A DNA stretch of 14,326 bases from Bacillota bacterium (lineage in GTDB: Bacteria > Bacillota > Clostridia > Oscillospirales > Acutalibacteraceae): positions 1 through 14,326 of the forward strand of contig JAEWBE010000081.1 of NCBI GenBank assembly GCA_023391275.1, given 5' to 3'. Position 1 is the stretch's first letter; each line of letters starts with the position of its first letter. Shown here piece by piece: positions 1 through 6,470 of this stretch. The position numbers and the translations under genes were made by a program. The notes beneath the pieces were generated by a model, which was not told the origin of the DNA, made no database searches, and was given only the letters and a program-made list of their open reading frames with translations.

Positions 1-663
1 GTTCTGCGCGGCCGCGCCCGCATCCAGCAGGTGATTGCGCTCCGGCATATAAGGGTTGGCGCGGTAAACGCGCTGATCCTGAAGAACAACAAGATGCACC
101 GGCCCGCCGGGGATATCGCTGCCTTTAAACAGGCCGGGGGCGATTTCTTCACGCACTACAAGGTAGCGGATAGACTGCAGGTTGCAGGAGTGCGCTGCCC
201 ATAATCCGGCTTCCAGAATTTTATCAATCAGTTCATCCGGTACTCGTTCCCCGGTAAATTCACGCACGGAGCGGCGCTCTTTCAAAACGTCGAAGAAGCC
301 TTCCGTTATTTCAGGGGTGACCTTTTTCGGGGCATAGGGCGCCAGATTGACCTGTTTGCCGGCGGCGGCATCCTCCGCGAAGGAAATGAGTCTGGAAGCA
401 AAGATGTATTCCGGCAGATTTGTTCCAAGACCGCGCTTTTCCCACAGGTTGCTCAGATGCTTTGCGGGAAATGACTGGGACGGATTCAGTGTTTTATTCC
501 GGTACAGTGCGGAATAAACCTGAATTTCCAGGGTGTGATGCACACGCTCACGGAATCTTGCCTTAAATTCGACTGCATCAAGGGAGAGGTATTGTTCGTC
601 CGACAGGCCAAGCAGGGATTTGCGCGCCCGTTCCTGCTGTTCTTCGTTCAGTATATACGGCAT
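1..663 (-). CDS. Nitroreductase-family protein, C-terminus beyond the left edge
   Basis: Reading leftward from an ATG at 661-663, the frame stays open for 221 codons to the window edge, so the gene is partial. Residues 1-125 are a helical N-terminal extension I do not recognise. From about residue 126 the protein looks like an FMN-dependent nitroreductase: RRSVREF at 130-136, AGLWAAHSCNLQ at 152-163 (the flavin-contact region, usually APSxxNxQPW) and LLDAGAAAQN at 212-221 (usual DxGxAxQN helix). Family members use FMN and NAD(P)H to reduce nitro compounds, quinones or thiazoline/oxazoline rings; the substrate here is unknown. It begins 19 bp after the ATPase gene with AAAGGA as ribosome binding site, so it is probably co-transcribed with the importer operon. 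The flavin loop has AHSC instead of the common APS. Family call confident, role inferred. Confidence 0.85.
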   Translation of the reverse strand, partial: MPYILNEEQQERARKSLLGLSDEQYLSLDAVEFKARFRERVHHTLEIQVYSALYRNKTLNPSQSFPAKHLSNLWEKRGLGTNLPEYIFASRLISFAEDAAAGKQVNLAPYAPKKVTPEITEGFFDVLKERRSVREFTGERVPDELIDKILEAGLWAAHSCNLQSIRYLVVREEIAPGLFKGSDIPGGPVHLVVLQDQRVYRANPYMPERNHLLDAGAAAQN

Positions 664-682
664 TGCGATTCATCCTTTCAAA

Positions 683-1462
683 TCAAATGTAATATTCGGT
701 TGTTTCTTCGTCGTTTGGATTGTTCAGACTGATATAAATTTTTTCAACGACTTCCAGCAGCCGCGGGTCGCTGCGGTCGCGCGGGCGGCCGACAGGCACA
801 TCAAAAATACGGCGGATGCGGCCCGGCCGCGGACTGAGCAGCACAACCCGGGTTGCAAGGTATACGGCCTCCGAAACATCGTGTGTAATAAACAGGATGG
901 TCTTTTTCTCCTGAAGCCAGATGCGTACAATCTCATCCTGAAGGGTAAGGCGCGTAAGGTGATCTACCGCACTGAACGGTTCGTCCATCAGGATAAAGCT
1001 GGGATCATTCACCAGCGTGCGGGCCAGACCGGCCCGCTGACGCATGCCGCCGGAAAGCTGGTGGGGATATTTGTTTTCAAACCCTTTTAATCCAACCATT
1101 TCAATGGCATTTTCCGCTTTTTGCGCCCGCGTATTCCGTTCGACGCCGGCCAGTTCCAGACCAAACTCAATATTTTTACGGATACTCCTCCACGGAAACA
1201 GGGAAGAGTCCTGAAAAACCACGCCGATATCCGTGCTGGTACCGGAACGGGGGCTGCCGTCCAATAAGATTTCGCCCCCGGAGCGCGGCAGAAGCCCGGC
1301 CGCAAGTTCCAGAAGAGTGCTTTTTCCGCATCCGCTTGGCCCGAGTACGCACACAAATTCTCCATCGTTGATTTTTAAATTGATGTTTTCAAGGGCAGGC
1401 GTTTCATCGCCGTCCGGATTCGTATAATTCTTGCTGATATTGCGAAATTCTACTGTCGGCAT
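683..1462 (-). CDS. ABC importer ATP-binding protein, SsuB/TauB type
   Basis: A 259-residue ATPase of the nitrate/sulfonate/taurine importer family, powering uptake through the neighbouring permease. Walker A GPSGCGKST is at 41-49, the Q-loop VVFQDSSLFPW at 81-91, the signature LSGGMRQR at 136-143, Walker B FILMDEP at 156-162, the D-loop SAVD at 164-167 and the switch histidine H194 in ITHD. All motifs are intact and the length is normal. The frame is open further upstream to 1660, but that part overlaps the binding-protein gene and lacks family resemblance. The ATG at 1460-1462 gives a normal N-terminus (MPTVEFRNISK) behind the purine-rich AAGGGGGAAACAGG. It lies 29 bp downstream of the binding-protein gene and 19 bp before the nitroreductase, in one operon. 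Substrate is not readable from this subunit. Confidence 0.95.
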   Translation of the reverse strand: MPTVEFRNISKNYTNPDGDETPALENINLKINDGEFVCVLGPSGCGKSTLLELAAGLLPRSGGEILLDGSPRSGTSTDIGVVFQDSSLFPWRSIRKNIEFGLELAGVERNTRAQKAENAIEMVGLKGFENKYPHQLSGGMRQRAGLARTLVNDPSFILMDEPFSAVDHLTRLTLQDEIVRIWLQEKKTILFITHDVSEAVYLATRVVLLSPRPGRIRRIFDVPVGRPRDRSDPRLLEVVEKIYISLNNPNDEETTEYYI

Positions 1463-1491
1463 CCTGTTTCCCCCTTGTCTGCCGAAATTTT

Positions 1492-2610
1492 TTATTTGGA
1501 AGCATATTTTCCAAGTTTGAGTTCCTGTGCGATTTTTTCCGCGAATTGGTTGTTGACCACGCCGTCCACCGGGTAGGACTGTTTCTGCATGCCGTATTTG
1601 GTAAGAAGATCTTCCGTTACCTGAAGGCGCTTGGTGTCCACAATCGGGTCGTTTTCCCACAGAACAATTTCCGCTTCGATTGCCTTACGCGCGGTCGCCT
1701 CGTCAATATTCAGATATTTTGCGGCCCACGGGAGGAATTTGTCCAAATGGGTTTTTGCGTAGTTGTTTGTGTAGAAATATACTTCGAGAATGCGCTGCAC
1801 CGCATCGGGCTGTTCATCAATTAATTTTTGTGATGCGACAAGCACACCGGTATGGTATTCGGGCATATATTCCCAGGTTTTTGCCAGAACATGGCCAACG
1901 CCGTCTTTTTCGGCAAGGGTCGCGTACGGCTGGTGAATAATAGTGGCGTCTACCTGACCGGAGGTGAGGGTTGCATAGGCTGTTTGATAAGTTCCGTTTG
2001 CCACGACTTCAATGTCTTTGTTCACATCGATTCCGTTTTTCGACAGGACTTCCAGCGCGGTCAGCTTCATACCGCCCGTCGGCTGTGCCACGCCGACCTT
2101 TTTGCCCTTTAAATCGGCCCAGGTTTTAATTTCCGGTTTTGCGATGATCCAGTAGGCGCCATGGCTTCGCCACATGTTGCTGATGATTTTGATGGGAACG
2201 TTATTGGCAATAGCGGGAATATAGGTCCCGGGGTCGCCGTCGGCAATATCCACATCTCCGGAACCGAAAGCGGAAACCGGGTTGGCGGCGTCAAGAAGGT
2301 CAAGGTTGATACCCGCTTCCTTGTACCAGCCCATTGCAATGGCATACTGATTCGCTATTCCGGTCATACCCTTTGCAAATCCCGCTTTTACCGTTACTTC
2401 CTCATTTTTGCGATTCTTCCATGGTGCGTCCGCGGGGGATGGGGTGACCTTTACATTGTCCGTATTGGTACTTTGTACGGCGGAAGAAGCGCCTCCTGCG
2501 GCCTGAGCCGCGGCTTTCGCTTCTTCCGGGGAAGCGCAGGCAGAAAGCGAAAGGGTAAGAACAAGGGCCAAGGCAAATGCGATCAGTTTTACTGATTTAT
2601 ATTTTTTCAT
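1492..2610 (-). CDS. ABC importer substrate-binding lipoprotein, NMT1/SsuA/TauA type
   Basis: A 372-residue extracellular solute-binding protein anchored as a lipoprotein. The basic N-terminus MKKYKSVK and hydrophobic stretch lead to the lipobox LSAC with lipidated C25. A low-complexity Ala/Ser linker (about 28-65) precedes the binding domain. That domain has NMT1-like hallmarks: KAGFAKGMTGIANQYAIA (75-92), WYKEAGINLDLL (95-106), WADLKGKKVGV (164-174) and a hinge region ATLTSGQVDATIIHQPYA (213-230). Relatives bind sulfonates, taurine, nitrate, thiamine precursors or other small organic compounds, so the ligand cannot be fixed by family alone; the operon suggests a sulfur/nitrogen compound related to cysteine. 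An upstream in-frame extension to 2661 overlaps the permease gene; the ATG at 2608-2610 follows GAGGTGA and gives a proper signal peptide. It starts 26 bp after the permease. Confidence 0.93.
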   Translation of the reverse strand: MKKYKSVKLIAFALALVLTLSLSACASPEEAKAAAQAAGGASSAVQSTNTDNVKVTPSPADAPWKNRKNEEVTVKAGFAKGMTGIANQYAIAMGWYKEAGINLDLLDAANPVSAFGSGDVDIADGDPGTYIPAIANNVPIKIISNMWRSHGAYWIIAKPEIKTWADLKGKKVGVAQPTGGMKLTALEVLSKNGIDVNKDIEVVANGTYQTAYATLTSGQVDATIIHQPYATLAEKDGVGHVLAKTWEYMPEYHTGVLVASQKLIDEQPDAVQRILEVYFYTNNYAKTHLDKFLPWAAKYLNIDEATARKAIEAEIVLWENDPIVDTKRLQVTEDLLTKYGMQKQSYPVDGVVNNQFAEKIAQELKLGKYASK

Positions 2611-2636
2611 AATTTTCACCTCATAATTTATTGGAG

Positions 2637-3425
2637 CTATACGTTTCGCCAGCGGCGGCACAGAATTCGTTCAATCAGGTTTACAAGCCCGACGAACAGG
2701 ACGGAAAGAATGGTTACGATAATGATTACAAGAAACAGCCGCGGCGTGTTCAGCACGGCCTGTGCTTCATTCAGCAGGTAACCCGCGCCTTTTTTTGAGG
2801 CGGTCATCTCCGCAAAAATCACACCTGTAATCGCGGTGGCCGCCGTGACCCGAAGCCCGGTAAAAATGCTCGGCAGGGCGGAGGGAAGCATCACCTTGAA
2901 TACGATCTGGGCTCGGGTGGCCTGAAACACTTTGGCAACTTTCAAATGCTCCGCCCGCGTCTGCTTTGCGCCCGACACCGTGTTGAACAGGATTGTAAAC
3001 ATACAAAACAGCAGCACCATCACTACCTTGCTTTGAAAACCGATTCCAAACCATACGACCAAAAGCGGCATAATCGCCGTTTTCGGCACCGCCATTACGG
3101 CGGAAAAGAAGGGACTGAAAACAGCTTCGGCTTTTGGAAATGTTACGAACAGCACGCCGATTGCAATACCCGCCAGTGCGGACAGAATATAACCCACAAT
3201 CACTTCCTGCAGGGATACTGCCAGGTTCGGCCACAGTTCATTGCTTTTGAGCATGTAAAAAAATTCATCCACAATTTGAGTGGGGGATGCAAGGAAAATA
3301 CGGTTTATGTAGCCCTGCGAAACCGCGACCTGTGCTCCGGCCAATAGAGCGAGCACTATGGCAGCCTGAGCGGCTGTAACCCAGAGCGGTTGTCTCCGCT
3401 TACTTTTGCGCTTCTTTTTTTCCAT
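2637..3425 (-). CDS. ABC importer permease, SsuC/TauC type
   Basis: A 262-residue inner-membrane permease of the BPD_transp_1 family. A very basic cytoplasmic N-terminus (MEKKKRKSKRR) precedes TM1 at about 14-36. Further hydrophobic segments lie near 75-96, 103-128, 133-150, 190-207 and 230-252. The EAA coupling loop that docks on the ATPase is at about 159-191 (EHLKVAKVFQATRAQ, then LPSALPSIFTGLR). Only one permease gene is present, so the transporter would use a homodimer, as in the SsuABC family. The ATG at 3423-3425 is preceded by AAAGGAG at good spacing, much like the site before the amidohydrolase. The gene overlaps the end of the upstream ATC-hydrolase-like gene by 26 bp, pointing to translational coupling. 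Confidence 0.94.
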   Translation of the reverse strand: MEKKKRKSKRRQPLWVTAAQAAIVLALLAGAQVAVSQGYINRIFLASPTQIVDEFFYMLKSNELWPNLAVSLQEVIVGYILSALAGIAIGVLFVTFPKAEAVFSPFFSAVMAVPKTAIMPLLVVWFGIGFQSKVVMVLLFCMFTILFNTVSGAKQTRAEHLKVAKVFQATRAQIVFKVMLPSALPSIFTGLRVTAATAITGVIFAEMTASKKGAGYLLNEAQAVLNTPRLFLVIIIVTILSVLFVGLVNLIERILCRRWRNV

Positions 3426-3930
3426 AGGTCAGCACTCCTTTGGTAACTTGTTCGCTTGTAAAATACTCCCTTTCACAGGAGTCCCCGCCTGTCAGAACGT
3501 TTTTCGTGATTTTATGGGACAGGCTGCGGGTGAAATTTTCAGCATTCGTTGTGTCTATCACGTCGCAATAAAGAGGGGCCAGTTTGCGGAACCACGGGTA
3601 TGCATCAAAATACTGCGTCCAGGTTTGCGCATAGGGGCAATGATTCTTTCCAAGCTCTTTTACCCAGCCGATCGTCGGCAGGTCGGTGATTTTCTGGAAC
3701 GTTGCCATGGAAAGCTCCAAGCCGGACTGTTCCGCTTTGTTCCGCAGCTGTTCGGAGCGGTCGAGCGCAAGCTCAAATACAGCCTTCTGAATCAACTGCT
3801 CCGCTTTTTCTTCCCCGAGTTCTTCCACCAGAGTTTTCGAAAAATGGAAGTAAAGCATTGCGAACTGCCTGCATGCTTTGCGTACTTGCCCTACTGCTTC
3901 TTCATAGTCCATCGTGACTGCTTCATTCAT
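3400..3930 (-). CDS. ATC hydrolase-like protein (L-2-amino-thiazoline-4-carboxylate hydrolase family)
   Basis: A 176-residue soluble protein with no signal peptide, resembling the L-2-amino-thiazoline-4-carboxylic acid hydrolase family (PF14196). The N-terminal half is helical. The conserved-looking part is HCPYAQTWTQYF (97-108), LYCDVIDTTNAENF (120-133), LSHKITKNVLTGGDSCEREY (137-156), including C98, C122, D126, H139 and C152. The founding Pseudomonas enzyme opens the thiazoline ring of ATC to a carbamoyl-cysteine, but PF14196 is a broad, mostly uncharacterised family in clostridia, so the reaction is a hypothesis. The frame continues to a TTG at 3936, but the ATG at 3928-3930 sits 7 nt after AGAGGA and overlaps the amidohydrolase stop in ATGAATGA, an 8-nt coupling junction. 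The next gene downstream is the permease, overlapping by 26 bp. Recognition is by motif memory, not alignment. Confidence 0.75.
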   Translation of the reverse strand: MNEAVTMDYEEAVGQVRKACRQFAMLYFHFSKTLVEELGEEKAEQLIQKAVFELALDRSEQLRNKAEQSGLELSMATFQKITDLPTIGWVKELGKNHCPYAQTWTQYFDAYPWFRKLAPLYCDVIDTTNAENFTRSLSHKITKNVLTGGDSCEREYFTSEQVTKGVLTYGKKEAQK

Positions 3931-5248
3931 CGGCAATTCCTCTTTTCTCAGTCCGGATTAAGCTTTCCATAAAATGGAGGTATTCCGTCTTTGTGTATTT
4001 GGGCCTATAGTCCTCTACAATTTTTTGAGCCGCCGCCGCTCCGTTTTTCAGCATTTTATAAGCGGAAAGAGCGAATATTTTGGCCGTGATAACATAGGCC
4101 TCTTCTTCATCCGTTACATGAAACCGGCTGGAATGTAGCTGGCCGTCAACCCCGCCCGTGTTGAATGTAAGAACGGGCATAAGGTGCTGCAAGTCCCCGA
4201 CATCGGTTGAACCGGCGCCGTGAAAATCAGGGCTTACTTCAGTGACATTTCTGCCGGGCGCGGCTTCCCACGCCGCCTGAACAATCAGCGGGTCTGCCGG
4301 CTCCGGCAGCCGCGGCAGGTAGCCGGGCATCGTTGTGATTTCGATTCCTGCTCCGATTGCCGCCGCCCCGGCCAGCAGTGCGCGATCGGTTTTTTTACCG
4401 GCGTCAAGGATAGCTTCCGTGCTTTTAGCACGGACAAGGCTTTCCAGTACCACTTCATTCGGAATTACATTCACCAGATTGCCGCCCTTTGTGATGATGG
4501 CGTGCACGCGTACCGAATCCTCATCCCGGAAGGTTTCGCGCTGATAGGCAATTCCAGACAGGCCGAGTGATGCCGCGTTTACCGCATTGATCCCCTTTTC
4601 GGGTGCCGCGGCGGCGTGCGCTTCACGACCGATATAGCGAATCACCTTAGAGATAAAACCGTTGGAAGTGCCGCTCCCGACCTGAATCCCGTTTTGATCG
4701 GAATGATGAACAATGCTCAGACTGACATCATCAAAAGCGCCGATACGGATCAGTTCACTTTTCCCGCCGCCGTAGCGGATTTTCCCTTCTTGTTGAAGGT
4801 GGTTTTTAAACTCGATTTCACCGTATTCTTCCGACGGAACTGCAAAGAAAATTACATTTCCGTCAAGTGAAGCCGCGACTTCAGGGTCGGAAAGGGCAAT
4901 CGCCGCCCCGATAACGCCTGCCAGCTGTGTGTGATGGCCGCAGCTGTGCGCCGCCCCCGTTTCAGGGTTGACATTCGGATGTTCCGGGATGCGCAGCGCA
5001 TCCAGCTCGCCAATCAGCGCAAGGGTGACGCTGCGCTCCGATTTCTTTAAATATCCTTTTACACCGGTAATTGCCAGATTTTCTTTTACATCCAGATTCA
5101 GCGTTTTTAAAAAGTCGGAGAATTTTTTTGCGGTTCTGAATTCCTTAAAACCCAGTTCGGCATGATTGAAGATGTCGCGCCCAAATTCAACAATCTCATT
5201 CCTGTTTTGATCTATGATATGGACAATGCGTTCTTCGATTGCGTCCAT
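3923..5248 (-). CDS. M20D-family amidohydrolase (AbgB / N-acyl amino acid hydrolase-like)
   Basis: A 441-residue cytoplasmic metallo-amidohydrolase and first structural gene of the operon. The motifs fit the M20D group (AbgB, hippurate and IAA-amino acid hydrolases): GELDALRIPEHP (80-91), AHSCGHHTQLAG (100-111) with likely metal ligands C103 and H105, PSEEYGE (138-144) with catalytic/metal glutamates, a histidine pair at 181-182, GREAHAAAAPEKGINAVNA (207-225) of the dimerisation lid, and H372 near the C-terminus. These enzymes cleave amide or carbamoyl bonds of acylated amino acids. Beside an ATC-hydrolase-like gene it could remove a carbamoyl or acyl group to release cysteine; that is inference. 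The ATG at 5246-5248 follows AAAGGAG by 8 nt. The stop overlaps the next start by 8 nt. Expression is probably controlled by the Cys-leader attenuator upstream. Confidence 0.88.
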   Translation of the reverse strand: MDAIEERIVHIIDQNRNEIVEFGRDIFNHAELGFKEFRTAKKFSDFLKTLNLDVKENLAITGVKGYLKKSERSVTLALIGELDALRIPEHPNVNPETGAAHSCGHHTQLAGVIGAAIALSDPEVAASLDGNVIFFAVPSEEYGEIEFKNHLQQEGKIRYGGGKSELIRIGAFDDVSLSIVHHSDQNGIQVGSGTSNGFISKVIRYIGREAHAAAAPEKGINAVNAASLGLSGIAYQRETFRDEDSVRVHAIITKGGNLVNVIPNEVVLESLVRAKSTEAILDAGKKTDRALLAGAAAIGAGIEITTMPGYLPRLPEPADPLIVQAAWEAAPGRNVTEVSPDFHGAGSTDVGDLQHLMPVLTFNTGGVDGQLHSSRFHVTDEEEAYVITAKIFALSAYKMLKNGAAAAQKIVEDYRPKYTKTEYLHFMESLIRTEKRGIADE

Positions 5249-5324
5249 TTAAGTCACTCCTTTGATTCGCTTCACAGTGGAAATTCACTTTTACTAATTA
5301 CCGTACTACATCGAAAAAAGAAAT

Positions 5325-5353
5325 AAAAAACCGGCTCAGGCTTAACCTGCCGG
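5325..5353 (-). terminator. Intrinsic terminator in the operon leader (attenuator)
   Basis: On the minus strand CCGGCAGG (5353-5346), loop TTAAG and CCTGAGCCGG (5340-5331) form an eight-pair stem with a two-base bulge, followed by TTTTTTATTT. It lies 7 nt after the stop codon of a Cys-rich short reading frame and 76 bp before the amidohydrolase start, so it stands between promoter and first gene, where an attenuator belongs rather than an end-of-operon terminator. Confidence 0.8.
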
Positions 5354-5360
5354 ATTTTTC

Positions 5361-5477
5361 TCATCTATCCTTGCCGGAAAACGAGCAAAACGGAGGTATA
5401 ATCCACTGTGTGGTTCTATCATTCTGTTTACTTTGGCAGCACATTCGCATTTTACAACAAGCAAGACAGGATCTCAT
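5361..5477 (-). CDS. Cys-rich leader peptide, 38 residues, putative cysteine attenuator
   Basis: A short frame from ATG 5475-5477 to TGA 5361-5363, preceded by a near-ideal ribosome binding site GGAAGGAGATA with 5-nt spacing. The peptide starts MRSCLACCKMRMCC and has Cys at 4, 7, 8, 13, 14 and 31; six of 38 codons for the rarest class of residue is far from chance. It ends right before an intrinsic terminator that precedes an operon for an importer and ATC-hydrolase-like enzyme. By analogy with trp/his leaders, ribosomes short of Cys-tRNA would stall at the Cys codons and allow readthrough. No T-box, SAM or other riboswitch consensus was recognised in the same leader. A small metal-binding peptide is an alternative reading, but its position argues for attenuation. 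Not recognised as a named family. Confidence 0.75.
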   Translation of the reverse strand: MRSCLACCKMRMCCQSKQNDRTTQWIIPPFCSFSGKDR

Positions 5478-5495
5478 AGTTATCTCCTTCCATAT

Positions 5496-5518
5496 ATATA
5501 TGTTTATATAACATATAT
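5496..5518. promoter_or_regulatory. Perfect AT-rich inverted repeat, operator-like
   Basis: ATATATGTT (5496-5504), spacer TATAT and AACATATAT (5510-5518) form a perfect 9-bp inverted repeat. It sits between the likely operon promoter and the leader-peptide ribosome binding site. The size and position fit a repressor site or a 5'-end RNA hairpin, but AT-rich sequence makes chance symmetry more likely. No regulator box was recognised. Confidence 0.4.
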
Positions 5519-5527
5519 GTTTTAATA

Positions 5528-5556
5528 AATCTATCACGAATTACATTGAATTGCAA
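5528..5556 (-). promoter_or_regulatory. Candidate promoter of the Cys-leader/importer operon
   Basis: TTGCAA (5556-5551), a 17-bp spacer and TAGATT (5533-5528) match the -35/-10 consensus at 4 of 6 bases each. Transcription would start near 5521, about 45 nt before the leader-peptide start and 270 nt before the amidohydrolase. The surroundings are AT-rich and other hexamer pairs are possible, so this is tentative. Confidence 0.35.
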
Positions 5557-5671
5557 TACCAAGTTCGGAAATATATTTTTTATGTGAAATAATATTGATA
5601 ATATAATATATTGTTTAAAAATTTTAGCAGATTTTTTTATTTCATCTTGGGTGTGATCTTAAAAAAGGTAC

Positions 5672-5711
5672 AAAAAGGCGGGCGCATCTTCATCAATGAA
5701 AACACGTCCGC
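5672..5711 (-). terminator. Intrinsic terminator of the flavin-reductase-like gene
   Basis: On the minus strand GCGGACG (5711-5705) pairs with CGCCCGC (5684-5678) with one A-C mismatch. The stem continues inward through wobble pairs to TTTCAT/ATGAAG, giving about 15 pairs, followed by CTTTTTG and a second T-run. It ends the upstream gene's transcript, so the importer operon depends on its own promoter further left. Confidence 0.65.
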
Positions 5712-5760
5712 TTGTCTTTATCGTTTGTATTTTAAGAATTTCCGAATTTTTTATAGGATA

Positions 5761-5794
5761 AGAGCTCCCTCAAAATTGCTCTCGGGGGAGCTCT
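5761..5794. repeat. Strong inverted repeat without a T-tract
   Basis: AGAGCTCCC (5761-5769) and GGGAGCTCT (5786-5794) are perfect 9-bp arms around a 16-nt loop, starting 22 bp after the flavin-reductase-like stop. Neither strand has a clear T-run directly after it, so it is more likely an RNA-stabilising hairpin ahead of the terminator at 5672-5711 than a terminator itself. The rest of the gap from 5557 to 5815 is AT-rich and shows no gene. Confidence 0.55.
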
Positions 5795-5815
5795 GAACCC
5801 GCAAACTGCTGCATC

Positions 5816-6364
5816 TTAAACTCCCGGCGGCAGCTTGTCTTCCATCAGACTGCGAAGGCTGATTGTGTTTCCGTCTATAACAAAAGTGCCGTCTCCATTG
5901 GCGTGAAATGTCCGGCGTTCTTTTCGCTCATTATCAATCCATGCGCGTGTTCCCTGCAAAATAAAGATACCATGCTCTTCCAAATAGTCAGTTACACGGC
6001 ACTCCATGCAAGCAAGGCACTCGGCGATGAGCGGAGCTTTCACATCGGCCGCCGGCAATGGCGTCAGGTCAAATTTTTTAAATTTGTCTGCTTCTGCGCC
6101 GGAGCAGTCGCCAATGCCGACCACCTTTTCCGCAAGGTCAATCGTCGGAATTGCCAGCACGCATTCTTTGGTATGCATCAAGGCATGGTATGAATAATTC
6201 CACGGGCCTGTTGTCAGGGCAATCTGCGGAGTAAAATCCATCACCATATGCCATGAGATCGTCATGATATTATCCCGGCCCTTATCATGTGTAGTGACCA
6301 GAATAACCGGCCCCGGCTCAATCAGCATGAACGCTTTTTCAATTGGTAATTCTGTCATTGACAT
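5816..6364 (-). CDS. Flavin reductase / flavoredoxin-like FMN-binding split-barrel protein
   Basis: A 182-residue protein of the flavin reductase-like (DIM6/NTAB, flavoredoxin) family, which binds FMN and passes electrons; the partner is unknown. Family features are the opening strand PGPVILVTTHDKGR (17-30) followed by DNIMTISW (31-38), TGPWNYSYHALMHTKECVLAIP (52-73), VGIGDCSGAEADKF (82-95) and APLIAECLACMECRV (110-124), a Cys-rich stretch common in the anaerobic branch. An in-frame ATG exists at 6382, but the promoter at 6397-6426 would leave it only about 8 nt of leader; the ATG at 6362-6364 has the purine-rich AAGGCGGTGG 5 nt upstream, so I prefer it. The gene stands alone, with a terminator at 5672-5711. 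Family confident, start uncertain, physiological role unknown. Confidence 0.85.
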   Translation of the reverse strand: MSMTELPIEKAFMLIEPGPVILVTTHDKGRDNIMTISWHMVMDFTPQIALTTGPWNYSYHALMHTKECVLAIPTIDLAEKVVGIGDCSGAEADKFKKFDLTPLPAADVKAPLIAECLACMECRVTDYLEEHGIFILQGTRAWIDNERKERRTFHANGDGTFVIDGNTISLRSLMEDKLPPGV

Positions 6365-6396
6365 ATTTTCCACCGCCTTCATTCTTTATTGCCTGT

Positions 6397-6426
6397 ATTA
6401 TACTCCTTATTGATACTGCATGTTAA
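6397..6426 (-). promoter_or_regulatory. Sigma-A-like promoter of the flavin-reductase-like gene
   Basis: TTAACA (6426-6421), 18-bp spacer and a perfect TATAAT (6402-6397). Predicted transcription start is near 6390, which helps choose the translation start at 6364. Confidence 0.7.
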
Positions 6427-6470
6427 GAAGATTTTGCAATTCACTCAATCTAAACCTATATTGCCAATCG

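Noticed and set aside
620..1090. 156-codon plus-strand frame
   Set aside because: It is the complement of the ATPase and nitroreductase genes, without its own ribosome site or recognisable motifs.
1463..1660. N-terminal extension of the ATPase reading frame
   Set aside because: It overlaps the binding-protein gene in another frame, is low in family resemblance, and the internal ATG at 1462 has a ribosome site and a normal N-terminus.
5249..5477. T-box or SAM riboswitch upstream of the sulfur-related operon
   Set aside because: No T-box antiterminator consensus (TGGNACCGCG) or SAM-box core was found; the leader is instead occupied by a translated Cys-rich frame and a simple terminator.
5611..5796. 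61-codon plus-strand frame in the AT-rich gap
   Set aside because: It runs through two hairpins including the minus-strand terminator and is rich in Phe, Lys and Ile as expected from AT-rich non-coding sequence.
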